Shown piece by piece: positions 1-6,557 of a DNA stretch of 13,238 nt (position 1 is the first letter of the stretch; every line of letters begins with the position of its first letter). Source of the DNA: Bacteroidia bacterium (GTDB lineage Bacteria > Bacteroidota > Bacteroidia > NS11-12g > UBA955); NCBI GenBank assembly GCA_020848595.1, contig JADLHV010000061.1, forward strand, positions 1 to 13,238. Direction: 5' to 3'. The position numbers and the translations under genes were made by a program. A model generated the notes under the pieces. The model saw only the letters and a program-made list of their open reading frames with translations, searched no databases and was not told where the DNA came from.

Positions 1-654
1 TATTTCTTTCAAATATATTTTATGCCTGTCATTGCAGCTTTTATAAGTATATTTTTGTATATCAAAACCAAAAAATATTACCAATTGGGGTTTTATTTAA
101 TAGCACTAATAAGTGTTTGGTTTATTATTATTATTTTCTTCAACCGTGGCGATGGTAATATTTTTATGGAGAAAAACTTTACGCCATGGATTCTAATTGC
201 TTTTTACCCTCTAAAAGATTTATTAGAAATTAAGAATTATAAACTCAATATGACGCCTTTTATAGGTTTAAGCTTCATCCTTTTATTTTCTCTATATGGT
301 ATTTTCAAGGTAACACCTATGTATCAGAAACGCTTATACTTAATGGATAGGCTTATTACAAGTAAGAATCCTGGGAAATCAAAAATAATCATCCAAGACA
401 GCGTAGTAAATCATGACGAGTGGCTAGGTATTTGGGCCTTACCTTATGAAACTTTATTGCTTAGTAAAGTTAAAGGACTTCAACCTATAACTGCTAAAAT
501 TTATCATAACGAAGATTACATTAACAAAGAATTGCACAGAGATGATATATTTCTAGGTGCTGATTTTATACCCGTTTTACCATCTTCATTTTTACTAAAC
601 AAAAAAATATTTGCTTTAAAAACTGAAAAGTATTGGGAAATTACCAATCCTTAA
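1..654 (+). CDS. Membrane protein of unknown function, 3' part (5' end outside window)
   Basis: The reading frame is open to the window edge: the seven codons before the first ATG (position 22) are all sense, so the gene very probably starts upstream and that ATG need not be the true start. The visible part has about four hydrophobic stretches that look like transmembrane helices (roughly the first 17 residues after the ATG, then about 22-40, 52-64 and 78-95). A soluble tail of about 110 residues follows, with no catalytic motif I recognise. Helices followed by a soluble C-terminal domain are seen in polytopic glycosyltransferase-like or O-antigen-type membrane proteins, but nothing here proves such a role. 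The gene ends with TAA, and no clear terminator follows until the hairpin at 1094. I do not recognise the family. Confidence 0.75.
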   Translation, partial: YFFQIYFMPVIAAFISIFLYIKTKKYYQLGFYLIALISVWFIIIIFFNRGDGNIFMEKNFTPWILIAFYPLKDLLEIKNYKLNMTPFIGLSFILLFSLYGIFKVTPMYQKRLYLMDRLITSKNPGKSKIIIQDSVVNHDEWLGIWALPYETLLLSKVKGLQPITAKIYHNEDYINKELHRDDIFLGADFIPVLPSSFLLNKKIFALKTEKYWEITNP

Positions 655-1093
655 AGAGCCATATTTAATCAAACCTTGTATGTTGAAACTGGAACTTTTT
701 AACAAATACTATATAATCAAGAACAAGTTTTGTGGAAATACAAGACATTCTGTGTTCCATTTGCACTATTGACTTCATTAAGTTCTAGATGAATAGAAAA
801 ATAGATAGATTATAAATTATTTTATATCTAAAAATTCAAATCAAATAGAATCCTCATTCTTCATAAAAATGCTAAATTTTCTTTTAAACTTTTCAATTAA
901 CACAAAACAACTGTCATCAATCTGCAATTATTAACCTGTAATATCATTTTTGTGTAAGGATTTAATAGGAACAGTAGGTTAATAATATTTGTCAATATAA
1001 ATTTGAATAACATATTTTAGATAAATAAAAATTGGTTCTTTAAATGATATTATTCAAACCACTATGATCGTTTAGATTAATTGCTGCATATAG
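655..1093. other. Non-coding stretch, no gene seen
   Basis: About 440 bp of very AT-rich sequence lies between the membrane-protein gene and the hairpin terminator. I see no ORF with coding character, no tRNA cloverleaf and no long repeat. No exact TAnnTTTG promoter element was found. It may be the 3' untranslated region of the upstream gene, or it may host a small RNA ending at the terminator, but neither is shown by the sequence. Confidence 0.5.
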
Positions 1094-1130
1094 AAACCCT
1101 GACCATTTGGTTGGGGTTTTTATTTACTTT
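1094..1130 (+). terminator. Rho-independent terminator
   Basis: An 11-bp stem (1094-1104 with 1109-1119, two G-U pairs) closes a 4-nt ATTT loop. It is followed at once by a T-rich tract. It lies about 440 bp after the nearest upstream stop codon, so it ends either a long 3' UTR or an unannotated transcript. The downstream gene at 1234 is therefore probably transcribed separately. Confidence 0.75.
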
Positions 1131-1233
1131 TTTTACCCTATTAAAAACAGAATTAATCACAGATTAACTATATTGGAAATAAATTTACATATTGGTATTT
1201 AAATATTAAATTCGCAATAAAATTTAATGCAAA

Positions 1234-2025
1234 ATGATAAGAATTTTTAAGTTTAAAATGCTAATACTTGGTTTATTATTAATATTAAGTACGGATTCAT
1301 TTTCTCAGAATAATTACATAGAAGTTATATATCTAAAAAATGGCTCAAAAATAAAAGGAATGATTACTGAATTTGTGCCAAATGTTTCTTATACTATAAC
1401 AACCATTGACGGTAGTATATTTGTTTGTAGTATAAATGATATATTAAAAATCACAAAAGAACCAGTTGTTAATCCAGTTGTTAATCAAACAAAGCCAAAT
1501 GATAGTGCATCGACTGATATTCTATTACCTGCATTAGAATATAATCAGGAAGAAACCTTCGAAAAAAGTTATAGAGGAATAGTAGAATTAGGGTATGGAT
1601 TGAAATCGGGTAAATATGGATTAGATGTAACCAATTTTAATTTTATAAATGGTTATCAATTTACCCAAAATATATTTGCAGGCATAGGAACTGGATTTAA
1701 ATATTTCAATGAGTCTGAGACACCTATAATACCGCTATTTGCAGATTTTAAATACACATTTATGCAAAAGAATATATCCCCTATATTTGGCTTTAGTGCA
1801 GGTTTCTCTTTTAATCCACAAGATGGATTTAAAGGTGAAGGCTTTTTATTTAATCCTTCTTTAGGAGTTCAAATACAAGGCAAAGGCAATACACGATTTA
1901 ATATTGGATTAAACTATCAGACACAACAATTAAATTTTTTAGTTTTAAGTGATGATTTAATGTATTTTAACAATATTATTAGATTTTCTGAATCAGCGGG
2001 TATTACATTAGGTTTGGTGTTTTAA
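1234..2025 (+). CDS. Secreted outer-membrane beta-barrel protein, function unknown
   Basis: The 263-aa product starts with a Sec signal peptide: basic residues, a hydrophobic core, then a SFSQ cleavage region near residue 25. Residues about 28-75 form a small domain around the motif IEVIYLKNGSKIKGMITEF. Similar segments are common at the N-terminus of Bacteroidota surface and outer-membrane proteins (family knowledge). A short linker containing a doubled NPVVN-like element follows. From about residue 112 to the end there are alternating hydrophobic strands ending in a C-terminal Phe, as expected for an outer-membrane barrel of about eight strands. The site of action would be the outer membrane. 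The gene stands alone, with a terminator upstream and a tRNA downstream. The ATG start is chosen because it begins the signal peptide. Substrate and role are unknown. Confidence 0.85.
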   Translation: MIRIFKFKMLILGLLLILSTDSFSQNNYIEVIYLKNGSKIKGMITEFVPNVSYTITTIDGSIFVCSINDILKITKEPVVNPVVNQTKPNDSASTDILLPALEYNQEETFEKSYRGIVELGYGLKSGKYGLDVTNFNFINGYQFTQNIFAGIGTGFKYFNESETPIIPLFADFKYTFMQKNISPIFGFSAGFSFNPQDGFKGEGFLFNPSLGVQIQGKGNTRFNIGLNYQTQQLNFLVLSDDLMYFNNIIRFSESAGITLGLVF

Positions 2026-2165
2026 TACATCTAAATCTTATTCTAAAAATAGAACAATTTTTACTAATTTTGCTCTTTCTAAATCTCGATATGATTTAGT
2101 ATAATTAAGCTTTCATAAAAGTTTATTACATATAAATTAATAAATAATTTTAAAACTTAATCTAT

Positions 2166-2240
2166 GGCCCTGTAGTTCAATGGATAGAATAGATGTTTCC
2201 TAAACATTTGATTCAGGTTCGACTCCTGGCGGGGCTACCA
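2166..2240 (+). tRNA. tRNA-Arg (anticodon CCU)
   Basis: A full cloverleaf can be drawn. The 7-bp acceptor stem pairs 2166-2172 with 2230-2236. There is a D arm starting GTTC, an anticodon stem GATGT/ACATT with loop TTCCTAA (anticodon CCT, reading AGG), and a T arm with the TTCGACT loop. The discriminator is A, and CCA is encoded in the DNA. The tRNA is 75 nt long. A terminator follows 10 nt downstream, so it appears to be a single-tRNA unit. No convincing promoter with both -33 and -7 boxes was found upstream; a lone TAATTTTG at 2065-2072 is possible. Confidence 0.95.
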
Positions 2241-2241
2241 T

Positions 2242-2387
2242 GTAGCAGAGAAAGCTTGGAACGAAATTCCGGGCTTTTTTTATGCCTTCCGGCGAGCTTT
2301 CACGCATACATGGTTGTCCCGTAGCGTGAACGGAGCGTCTTTGTTCACCGAAGCTTAAGCGGAGGTGAAAGCGGAGTTCTCTGCTAC
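2242..2387. repeat. Nested inverted repeats behind tRNA-Arg
   Basis: A perfect 11-bp inverted repeat (GTAGCAGAGAA at 2242-2252, TTCTCTGCTAC at 2377-2387) encloses further perfect pairs: GCTTTCAC 2296-2303 with GTGAAAGC 2365-2372, TTCACGC 2299-2305 with GCGTGAA 2324-2330, and GTGAAC 2326-2331 with GTTCAC 2343-2348. The two pairs that share bases are mutually exclusive, so alternative folds exist. The block appears richer in G and C than its flanks. It could be a palindromic mobile or REP-like element, or a structured RNA; the sequence alone does not decide. Confidence 0.65.
2251..2281 (+). terminator. Terminator of tRNA-Arg
   Basis: The arms AAAGCTTGGAA (2251-2261) and TTCCGGGCTTT (2267-2277) pair over 11 bp, with two G-U pairs and loop CGAAA, and run into a T tract ending at 2281. 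It starts 10 nt after the tRNA CCA end, the expected place for ending the tRNA transcript. Confidence 0.8.
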
Positions 2388-2396
2388 TGGGACTAC

Positions 2397-2447
2397 AAAA
2401 AAGAGAGTGAGTGTGGGAGCGAATGCGGACACACTGCTCTCTTTTTT
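2397..2447. repeat. Long A/T-tailed hairpin
   Basis: AAAAAAGAGAG (2397-2407) pairs with CTCTCTTTTTT (2437-2447). The pairing continues, after a small mismatch, through GTGTG (2411-2415) with CACAC (2430-2434), around a 14-nt loop. The A run before and T run after make it look like a bidirectional terminator. Part of the left arm (GAGAGTGAGTGT, 2403-2414) is also a perfect complement of 2504-2515, giving a second possible pairing. Confidence 0.65.
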
Positions 2448-2460
2448 TTCTTCGGTCTCC
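2426..2460. repeat. Direct repeat, copy 1 (35 nt)
   Basis: This stretch, from CGGACACACTG to CTTCGGTCTCC, recurs at 2548-2581 and differs only in the length of its T run (8 T here, 7 T there). Its left half forms the right arm of the 2397-2447 hairpin. Confidence 0.9.
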
Positions 2461-2489
2461 GAATCCGCCTGAAGCGGAGAAGGAGTACT

Positions 2490-2520
2490 TCACACTCACA
2501 CTTACACTCACTCTCACACT
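2490..2520. repeat. Imperfect TCACAC tandem repeats
   Basis: A run of six-base TCACAC-like units (TCACAC, TCACAC, TTACAC, then shortened units) fills this stretch, and a similar run appears at 2583-2602 after the second direct-repeat copy. The simple sequence gives a spurious Ser/Val-rich reading frame on the minus strand. Confidence 0.7.
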
Positions 2521-2547
2521 AAAATAGTATTCTTCTCTATTCAAGAA

Positions 2548-2581
2548 CGGACACACTGCTCTCTTTTTTTCTTCGGTCTCC
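2548..2581. repeat. Direct repeat, copy 2 (34 nt)
   Basis: Same sequence as 2426-2460 apart from one T fewer in the T run. It lacks the paired left arm that makes copy 1 a hairpin. It is followed, as copy 1 is at some distance, by TCACAC-type units. Confidence 0.9.
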
Positions 2582-2615
2582 ATCTCACACTCATACTCAC
2601 ATTAAATCTGGCTTT

Positions 2616-2677
2616 GGGTTCTAAAACAACTGAATTAAGTTCGACACTTCGCCTATCTGGTCTACTGTGTAGCAGAA
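2616..2677 (+). pseudogene. Degenerate copy of tRNA-Arg 3' half
   Basis: The stretch resembles the tRNA-Arg gene from its anticodon loop onward: a TTCTAAAACA segment, then TGAATTAAGTTCGAC matching the tRNA's TGATTCAGGTTCGAC. After a diverged acceptor region comes CTACTGTGTAGCAGA matching CTACCATGTAGCAGA just past the functional tRNA. The acceptor and T stems no longer pair well, so it is not a working tRNA. It is followed by its own terminator hairpin, as in the intact gene. It may be a decayed tandem duplicate or an old attachment-site scar. Confidence 0.5.
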
Positions 2678-2707
2678 AAACCCTGAAATTAAATTTCGGG
2701 TTTTTTT
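2678..2707 (+). terminator. Terminator after the tRNA-Arg relic
   Basis: AAACCC (2678-2683) and GAAAT (2685-2689) pair with ATTTC (2693-2697) and GGGTTT (2698-2703) around a TAA loop with one bulged T, followed by a T run. Position and flanks mirror the terminator of the intact tRNA-Arg. Confidence 0.7.
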
Positions 2708-2856
2708 CATTATGACTCGTCCTAAAAAAAGTTTACTTTTGAATAACAGAAAACACTTATTAAAAGTTAATCCAAATTAGTTCGACGACTAGAATTAAAT
2801 TAATCCTTTCATGATCTATAATGATTAAATATAAATGGTAATTACTTTTTATCAGT

Positions 2857-4458
2857 CTAGTACTTCTGAATTAATATTGGACGCATAACTATTAAATCAT
2901 CCAAAGATATTATTATAAAATATAACCCATTCGCCGAAGAACTTAAATCTAATATTAGTTTTGTTTCTTCATAGAATTGCCTTGTATAAATTTGCTTTCC
3001 TTGGTAATCTATTAATTCTACTTTTCCACTTTTTGGACTATCAAATTCTAGATTAGAATAAAAATTTGCGGGATTTGGATATAAACTAAAGCCTAAATTG
3101 CTTTTCGAAGCATTTACTCTGTTATTTTTTGCTACTTCACTCCAATTTACTATGGTTATTGTGTCAAATTGATTCATGTTAATAAATCCTATGGTATCTA
3201 TAACCTTGGAGCATTTGTAATCATATTTCTTAAAGGGTAATGTTGTTTTTACAAGATTTAGATTAGAGTCAATTTTGACTAGTTCATAGCTTATATTACC
3301 AAAATGCTTAAACCTATGCATCAGTATTAGAATATTACCGTTTGGATCCTTTATTGCATCATGTGTCCAATACTTGAAATTTGAAGTATCTCCATACCAG
3401 ATTGATTTTAACTCTGTAAAATTCGTATCTATCAAATATGCCTCAGCCTGACTGTTCATAGTTGAAACATAATCATGATTTGGATCAATATTGGCCAAAG
3501 CAATAAACTTATCATTTCCTATAATTATCATGTGTTCAACTATTTCAGAACAGTTAGGGGTGCGGATATGACCCATATCCTTATAATCTGTCCAATTTAA
3601 ATGTTTGTCAAACTTGCCAAAGGCCATTGGATATCCGATATTATTTCTCAATCCAAGTATTGAGCCTCCTGAGATCAATTGACCACTATTAAGAAATACA
3701 GGAGGACAAATAAACAAGGGAAGCGTATCCGAAACCGCTTCAGGAGCATAAAATCGAATTCCAAAACTTGAAAGTGAACTATCAAAGGAAATTCCAGAAC
3801 TCCCTAAAACAGCAACATTAGAGTCATTCTTTGTAGGATATGTCCATGTATTAAACAAATAAAATCGGCCATTATGTATCCTAACTTTTTTAAACAAAGG
3901 CTCCGATGGTATTAACAGTTGTTTGGTGAATTTTTTAAATTCATTCTCATAAATGCCGACATGGGAGTATAGATAGTCCTCCGTGCGAAAGGAGTTACCA
4001 CTTTGCACAATTAACAACTTATCTGAATCCAACTCAAAAACATCAGTTACCCAGTTCCATTCAGGTATCATGAAAATTTGACCCCAAACTAATTCACCGC
4101 AAGGATTCAATTTGCCCACGAAACCGTCACCAAGCACATCTGTTCTATAGGTAGTTCCATATATAAAATACCCGCCATCTGAACATTGTTTAAATGAAAT
4201 GTTTCGATTATATACCTTACCATTAAAACTCCGTGTCCAAAGCTTTTTTCCATTGGCATCCAATTTTAACAATTCTCCTCCAGAATCAATTTCCATTATG
4301 GTACTCGTTCCTGTAACAAGAAGACCACTGTCATAGCTTAACTCAATTCTATAAGGGACACCGACGGATGAGTTAAATGGCTTGTAAAGCAAAGGGAACT
4401 GCGAATAAGCTCCCTTTGCAAAAAAAATATAAAGTATTGTTATAAATAATTTTTTCAA
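2857..4458 (-). CDS. Secreted protein with T9SS C-terminal sorting domain
   Basis: The 533-aa product has a signal peptide (KKLFITILYIFFAKGAYSQ, cleavage near residue 20). A body of about 430 residues follows, rich in short beta-strand motifs such as DGGYFIYGTTYRT and LDANGKKLW that resemble beta-propeller or WD-like repeats. The last 75-80 residues form a type A Por-secretion-tail domain: the YPNPA motif, VELIDYQGKQIY, then LDLSSSANGLYFIII. Such proteins cross the outer membrane by the type IX system and are cleaved and attached or released (family knowledge). No protease or glycosidase signature is visible, so the cargo function is unknown. The start is TTG: the in-frame codons just upstream are TAA GAG, so no earlier start exists, and TTG begins the signal peptide. 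It overlaps the preceding gene by 4 nt (TTGA), suggesting translational coupling. Confidence 0.88.
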   Translation of the reverse strand: MKKLFITILYIFFAKGAYSQFPLLYKPFNSSVGVPYRIELSYDSGLLVTGTSTIMEIDSGGELLKLDANGKKLWTRSFNGKVYNRNISFKQCSDGGYFIYGTTYRTDVLGDGFVGKLNPCGELVWGQIFMIPEWNWVTDVFELDSDKLLIVQSGNSFRTEDYLYSHVGIYENEFKKFTKQLLIPSEPLFKKVRIHNGRFYLFNTWTYPTKNDSNVAVLGSSGISFDSSLSSFGIRFYAPEAVSDTLPLFICPPVFLNSGQLISGGSILGLRNNIGYPMAFGKFDKHLNWTDYKDMGHIRTPNCSEIVEHMIIIGNDKFIALANIDPNHDYVSTMNSQAEAYLIDTNFTELKSIWYGDTSNFKYWTHDAIKDPNGNILILMHRFKHFGNISYELVKIDSNLNLVKTTLPFKKYDYKCSKVIDTIGFINMNQFDTITIVNWSEVAKNNRVNASKSNLGFSLYPNPANFYSNLEFDSPKSGKVELIDYQGKQIYTRQFYEETKLILDLSSSANGLYFIIISLDDLIVMRPILIQKY

Positions 4459-4736
4459 CTCTTAATTAAATAAATGCACTTTAAAAGATTTCCACCTGTA
4501 CTAATAATGCATGTATAAAGTCCAGAAGGTAAAACACTCGTATTTAAACTAATAATATTAGGATTTGAAGTATTGACATTTTCTGTAGTCTGCAATTGAC
4601 TTATCCCACTATTATCAAACAATTCTATATCAACACTAGTAATCGTAATTTCATTCATCCATATTGTAGCCTCCTTCTGGGCGCTTGCATTAATAATGCA
4701 AAATAAGAATAGGGCTAATGATAGTCTCGGTTTCAT
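4455..4736 (-). CDS. Small secreted protein made almost only of a CTD-like domain
   Basis: The 93-aa product has a clear signal peptide (MKPRLSLALFLFCIINASAQ) and then about 70 residues resembling the second part of a T9SS sorting domain: VDIELFDNSG, followed by LNTSVLPSGLYTCIIST, then KCIYLIKS. Compared with family CTDs it lacks the YPNP-type opening motif and has no cargo domain. Its TGA stop overlaps the TTG start of the downstream 533-aa T9SS protein, so the two are probably one operon. A good -7 element (TAACTTTG) lies just upstream. It may be a small secreted partner, or a remnant of a larger T9SS protein whose cargo was lost. The intact signal peptide and coupling favour a functional gene. 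Confidence 0.7.
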   Translation of the reverse strand: MKPRLSLALFLFCIINASAQKEATIWMNEITITSVDIELFDNSGISQLQTTENVNTSNPNIISLNTSVLPSGLYTCIISTGGNLLKCIYLIKS

Positions 4737-4742
4737 TTCTTA

Positions 4743-4773
4743 CAAAGTTAATGCTTTTCTGTAAAAAAAACAG
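4743..4773 (-). promoter_or_regulatory. Putative promoter of the T9SS gene pair
   Basis: On the minus strand TAACTTTG (4743-4750) matches the Bacteroidota -7 consensus TAnnTTTG. Twenty bases further upstream is CTG, one base from the -33 TTG. Transcription would start only a few bases before the ATG at 4736, giving a nearly leaderless message. Confidence 0.4.
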
Positions 4774-4880
4774 CTAAATAATTGAACTAACGGAATGGAA
4801 TAACTAGATTTTATAGAGTGATTTGTGTCTATGGACTGCAATTACATTTTTTCCATTTGCATTATCTAAAGTCATTTCTT

Positions 4881-5133
4881 ATGCATTAAAATTTTGTGAT
4901 TTCTGTAGAGGCATATTTTCATGAAGTGGAAATGTGTAGAATTTCGTGCTTTATTTCTTGGCAATCATTTTTCGTGTGTTCCGTGCTTAAACCCAGCGGA
5001 GCTGACGTAATCTCAGATTTGGACGCTGCGCTTAGCTAAACACGGAAAAGACGAAAACCTTTATCGCAGCCATTAAAGCGTTCTCTTACTTCGTAAGTTC
5101 TCTTACACGAAAAAGACGAAACCCACGAAAAGA
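4881..5133. repeat. 253-bp tandem repeat, copy 1
   Basis: This unit begins ATGCATTAAAATTTT and ends CCCACGAAAAGA, and is repeated head-to-tail from 5134 with a few dozen differences at most. It contains inverted pairs: TTCCGTG 4979-4985 with CACGGAA 5041-5047, and inside them CAGCG 4994-4998 with CGCTG 5024-5028. The central part (about 4990-5090) appears richer in G and C than the flanks. No reading frame runs through it. It lies between the end of metG and the start of the T9SS gene pair. Confidence 0.9.
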
Positions 5134-5385
5134 ATGCATTAAAATTTCGTGAATTTCGTAGAGGCATATTTTCATGAAGTGAAAATGTGTCGAATTTCGT
5201 GCTTTATTTCTATGCAATCTTTTCCGTGTATTCCGTGCTAAACCCAGCGGAGCTGACGCAATCTCAGATTTGGACGCTGCGCTTAGCTAAACACGGAAAA
5301 AACGGAAACCTTTATCGCAGCCATTAAAGCGTTCGTTCACTGCGTGTACTCTCTTACACGGAAAAGACGAAACCCACGAAAAGGG
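5134..5385. repeat. 253-bp tandem repeat, copy 2
   Basis: Second head-to-tail copy. The inverted pairs are conserved or improved: TTTTCCGTGT 5220-5229 with ACACGGAAAA 5291-5300 is a perfect 10-bp pair, and TTCCGTG 5231-5237 with CACGGAA 5292-5298 offers an alternative. The part around 5330-5350 differs most from copy 1, while the 3' end (GAAAAGACGAAACCCACGAAAA type) is almost unchanged. Confidence 0.9.
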
Positions 5386-5482
5386 TACATAAAAATTTTG
5401 TGATTTAATTTACAATGCAATCATTTCAGTGTGTTCCGTGCTAAAATTAGCGGAACTGTTATAATCTTAAATTCGGACCACT
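5386..5482. repeat. 253-bp tandem repeat, partial copy 3
   Basis: A shortened, diverged third copy. The opening (TACATAAAAATTTTGTGATTT) matches the start of the unit. About 60 bp of the unit are then missing, and the TGCAATCATTT..GTGTGTTCCGTGCTAAA segment, a degenerate AGCGGAACTG and the ATCTTAAATTCGGAC stretch follow. The similarity fades about 50 bp before the metG stop codon. Confidence 0.7.
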
Positions 5483-5531
5483 GTCGTTTCTGCAATGATT
5501 TAGAATTGCAATCAATGGATTGAATATAATG

Positions 5532-6521
5532 TTATCGCACACCTGATCCTGGTGATGTTAACTCTGATGTTGTTACCAGTTTTAAACTGCCATCAGAATG
5601 ATCAGCCATTAGAATCATTCCTTTAGATTCAATTCCCTTTATTACTCTTGGTTCTAAATTGACTAAAACACAAACTTGCTTTCCAATCAATTCGTCTGGA
5701 GTAAAATGCATCGCAATACCTGATACTATAGTTCTTATTTCAAAACCTAAATCAACTTCCAATTTCAATAACTTATCTGCTTTCTTTACTTTCTCGGCAC
5801 TTAAAATAGTACCAATTCGAATATCCATTTTACCAAATTCATCAAAACTTATACTTTCTTTCTGCGCTTCTGGTGCCCATAAACTGGACTCTATTTTTCC
5901 ATTTTCAATTAGTAAGTTAGCTTTAGTATCTTCTAGTTTTTTAATTTGTTCTTCAATAATGCTATCTTCAATATTGCTAAACAAATGTGTTGCTTCATTT
6001 ATAACATGTCCAGCACTTAACTGTAATATGGAAGCCTTTTTAAAGTTAGTTTTTTCGAAATTTAATAATTTAAATAATTTTTGAGAGGTAAATGGCATAA
6101 AGGGTTCCATCCACCATGCTAATTGAACACAAACTTGAAGAGCATAATTCATAACAGTGGCTGTTCTTTCTTCATCTGTTTTAATTAATTTCCAAGGCTC
6201 ATTATCTGCTAAATATTTATTACCAGCTCTTGCCATATTCATTAATTCAAACAATGCTTCACGGAATTTAAAATTGCGAATATTTTCATCTACTGATACA
6301 TTACAACGCTCCACTTCATTAATTAAGTCCTGGTCTATTTCTACAAGATTCAAAGACGCTGGCACAACTCCATTATAAAACTTATGAGTCAATACAGCTA
6401 CACGGTTTACGAAATTACCAAGAATAGCTACTAATTCACTATTATTTCTTGTTTGAAAATCCTTCCAACTAAAATCAGCATCCTTAGTCTCTGGAGCAAT
6501 TGCAGTTAATACATATCGCAT
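5532..6521 (-). CDS. metG: MetRS C-terminal half: anticodon-binding and tRBD domains
   Basis: Numbering from the first internal ATG (6521), 329 aa. Residues about 1-170 are the helical anticodon-binding bundle, including the conserved NEPWKLIK segment (107-114) and WWMEPFMPFTS (136-146). Residues about 226-329 are a tRNA-binding EMAP/tRBD domain (FGKMDIRIGTILSAEKV, then VNLEPRVIKGIESKGM), the usual C-terminal dimerisation and tRNA-binding module. The ATG is preceded by GAGG with 5-nt spacing (plus-strand 6527-6530), an unusually good ribosome site for this phylum, 36 nt after the TAA. Re-initiation could therefore make a separate chain, which would lack the 12 residues just after the stop. 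Without the N-terminal half it cannot be a synthetase. Confidence 0.75.
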   Translation of the reverse strand: MRYVLTAIAPETKDADFSWKDFQTRNNSELVAILGNFVNRVAVLTHKFYNGVVPASLNLVEIDQDLINEVERCNVSVDENIRNFKFREALFELMNMARAGNKYLADNEPWKLIKTDEERTATVMNYALQVCVQLAWWMEPFMPFTSQKLFKLLNFEKTNFKKASILQLSAGHVINEATHLFSNIEDSIIEEQIKKLEDTKANLLIENGKIESSLWAPEAQKESISFDEFGKMDIRIGTILSAEKVKKADKLLKLEVDLGFEIRTIVSGIAMHFTPDELIGKQVCVLVNLEPRVIKGIESKGMILMADHSDGSLKLVTTSELTSPGSGVR

Positions 6522-6557
6522 AACGTCCTCTTTTCCATCAAAATTTTGAAAATAATC

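Noticed and set aside
2200..2583. 127-aa minus-strand reading frame ending in VAPPGVEPES
   Set aside because: Its C-terminal part is the antisense of tRNA-Arg and the rest reads through palindromes, a direct repeat and TCACAC runs, giving low-complexity Ser/Val/Arg sequence. This is a well-known type of false gene.
4881..5482. CRISPR array
   Set aside because: The repeats are about 253 bp with no short repeat/spacer alternation, and no cas genes are nearby.
5659..6378. Plus-strand reading frames opposite metG
   Set aside because: They are antisense shadows of a clearly conserved synthetase sequence and have no signature of their own.
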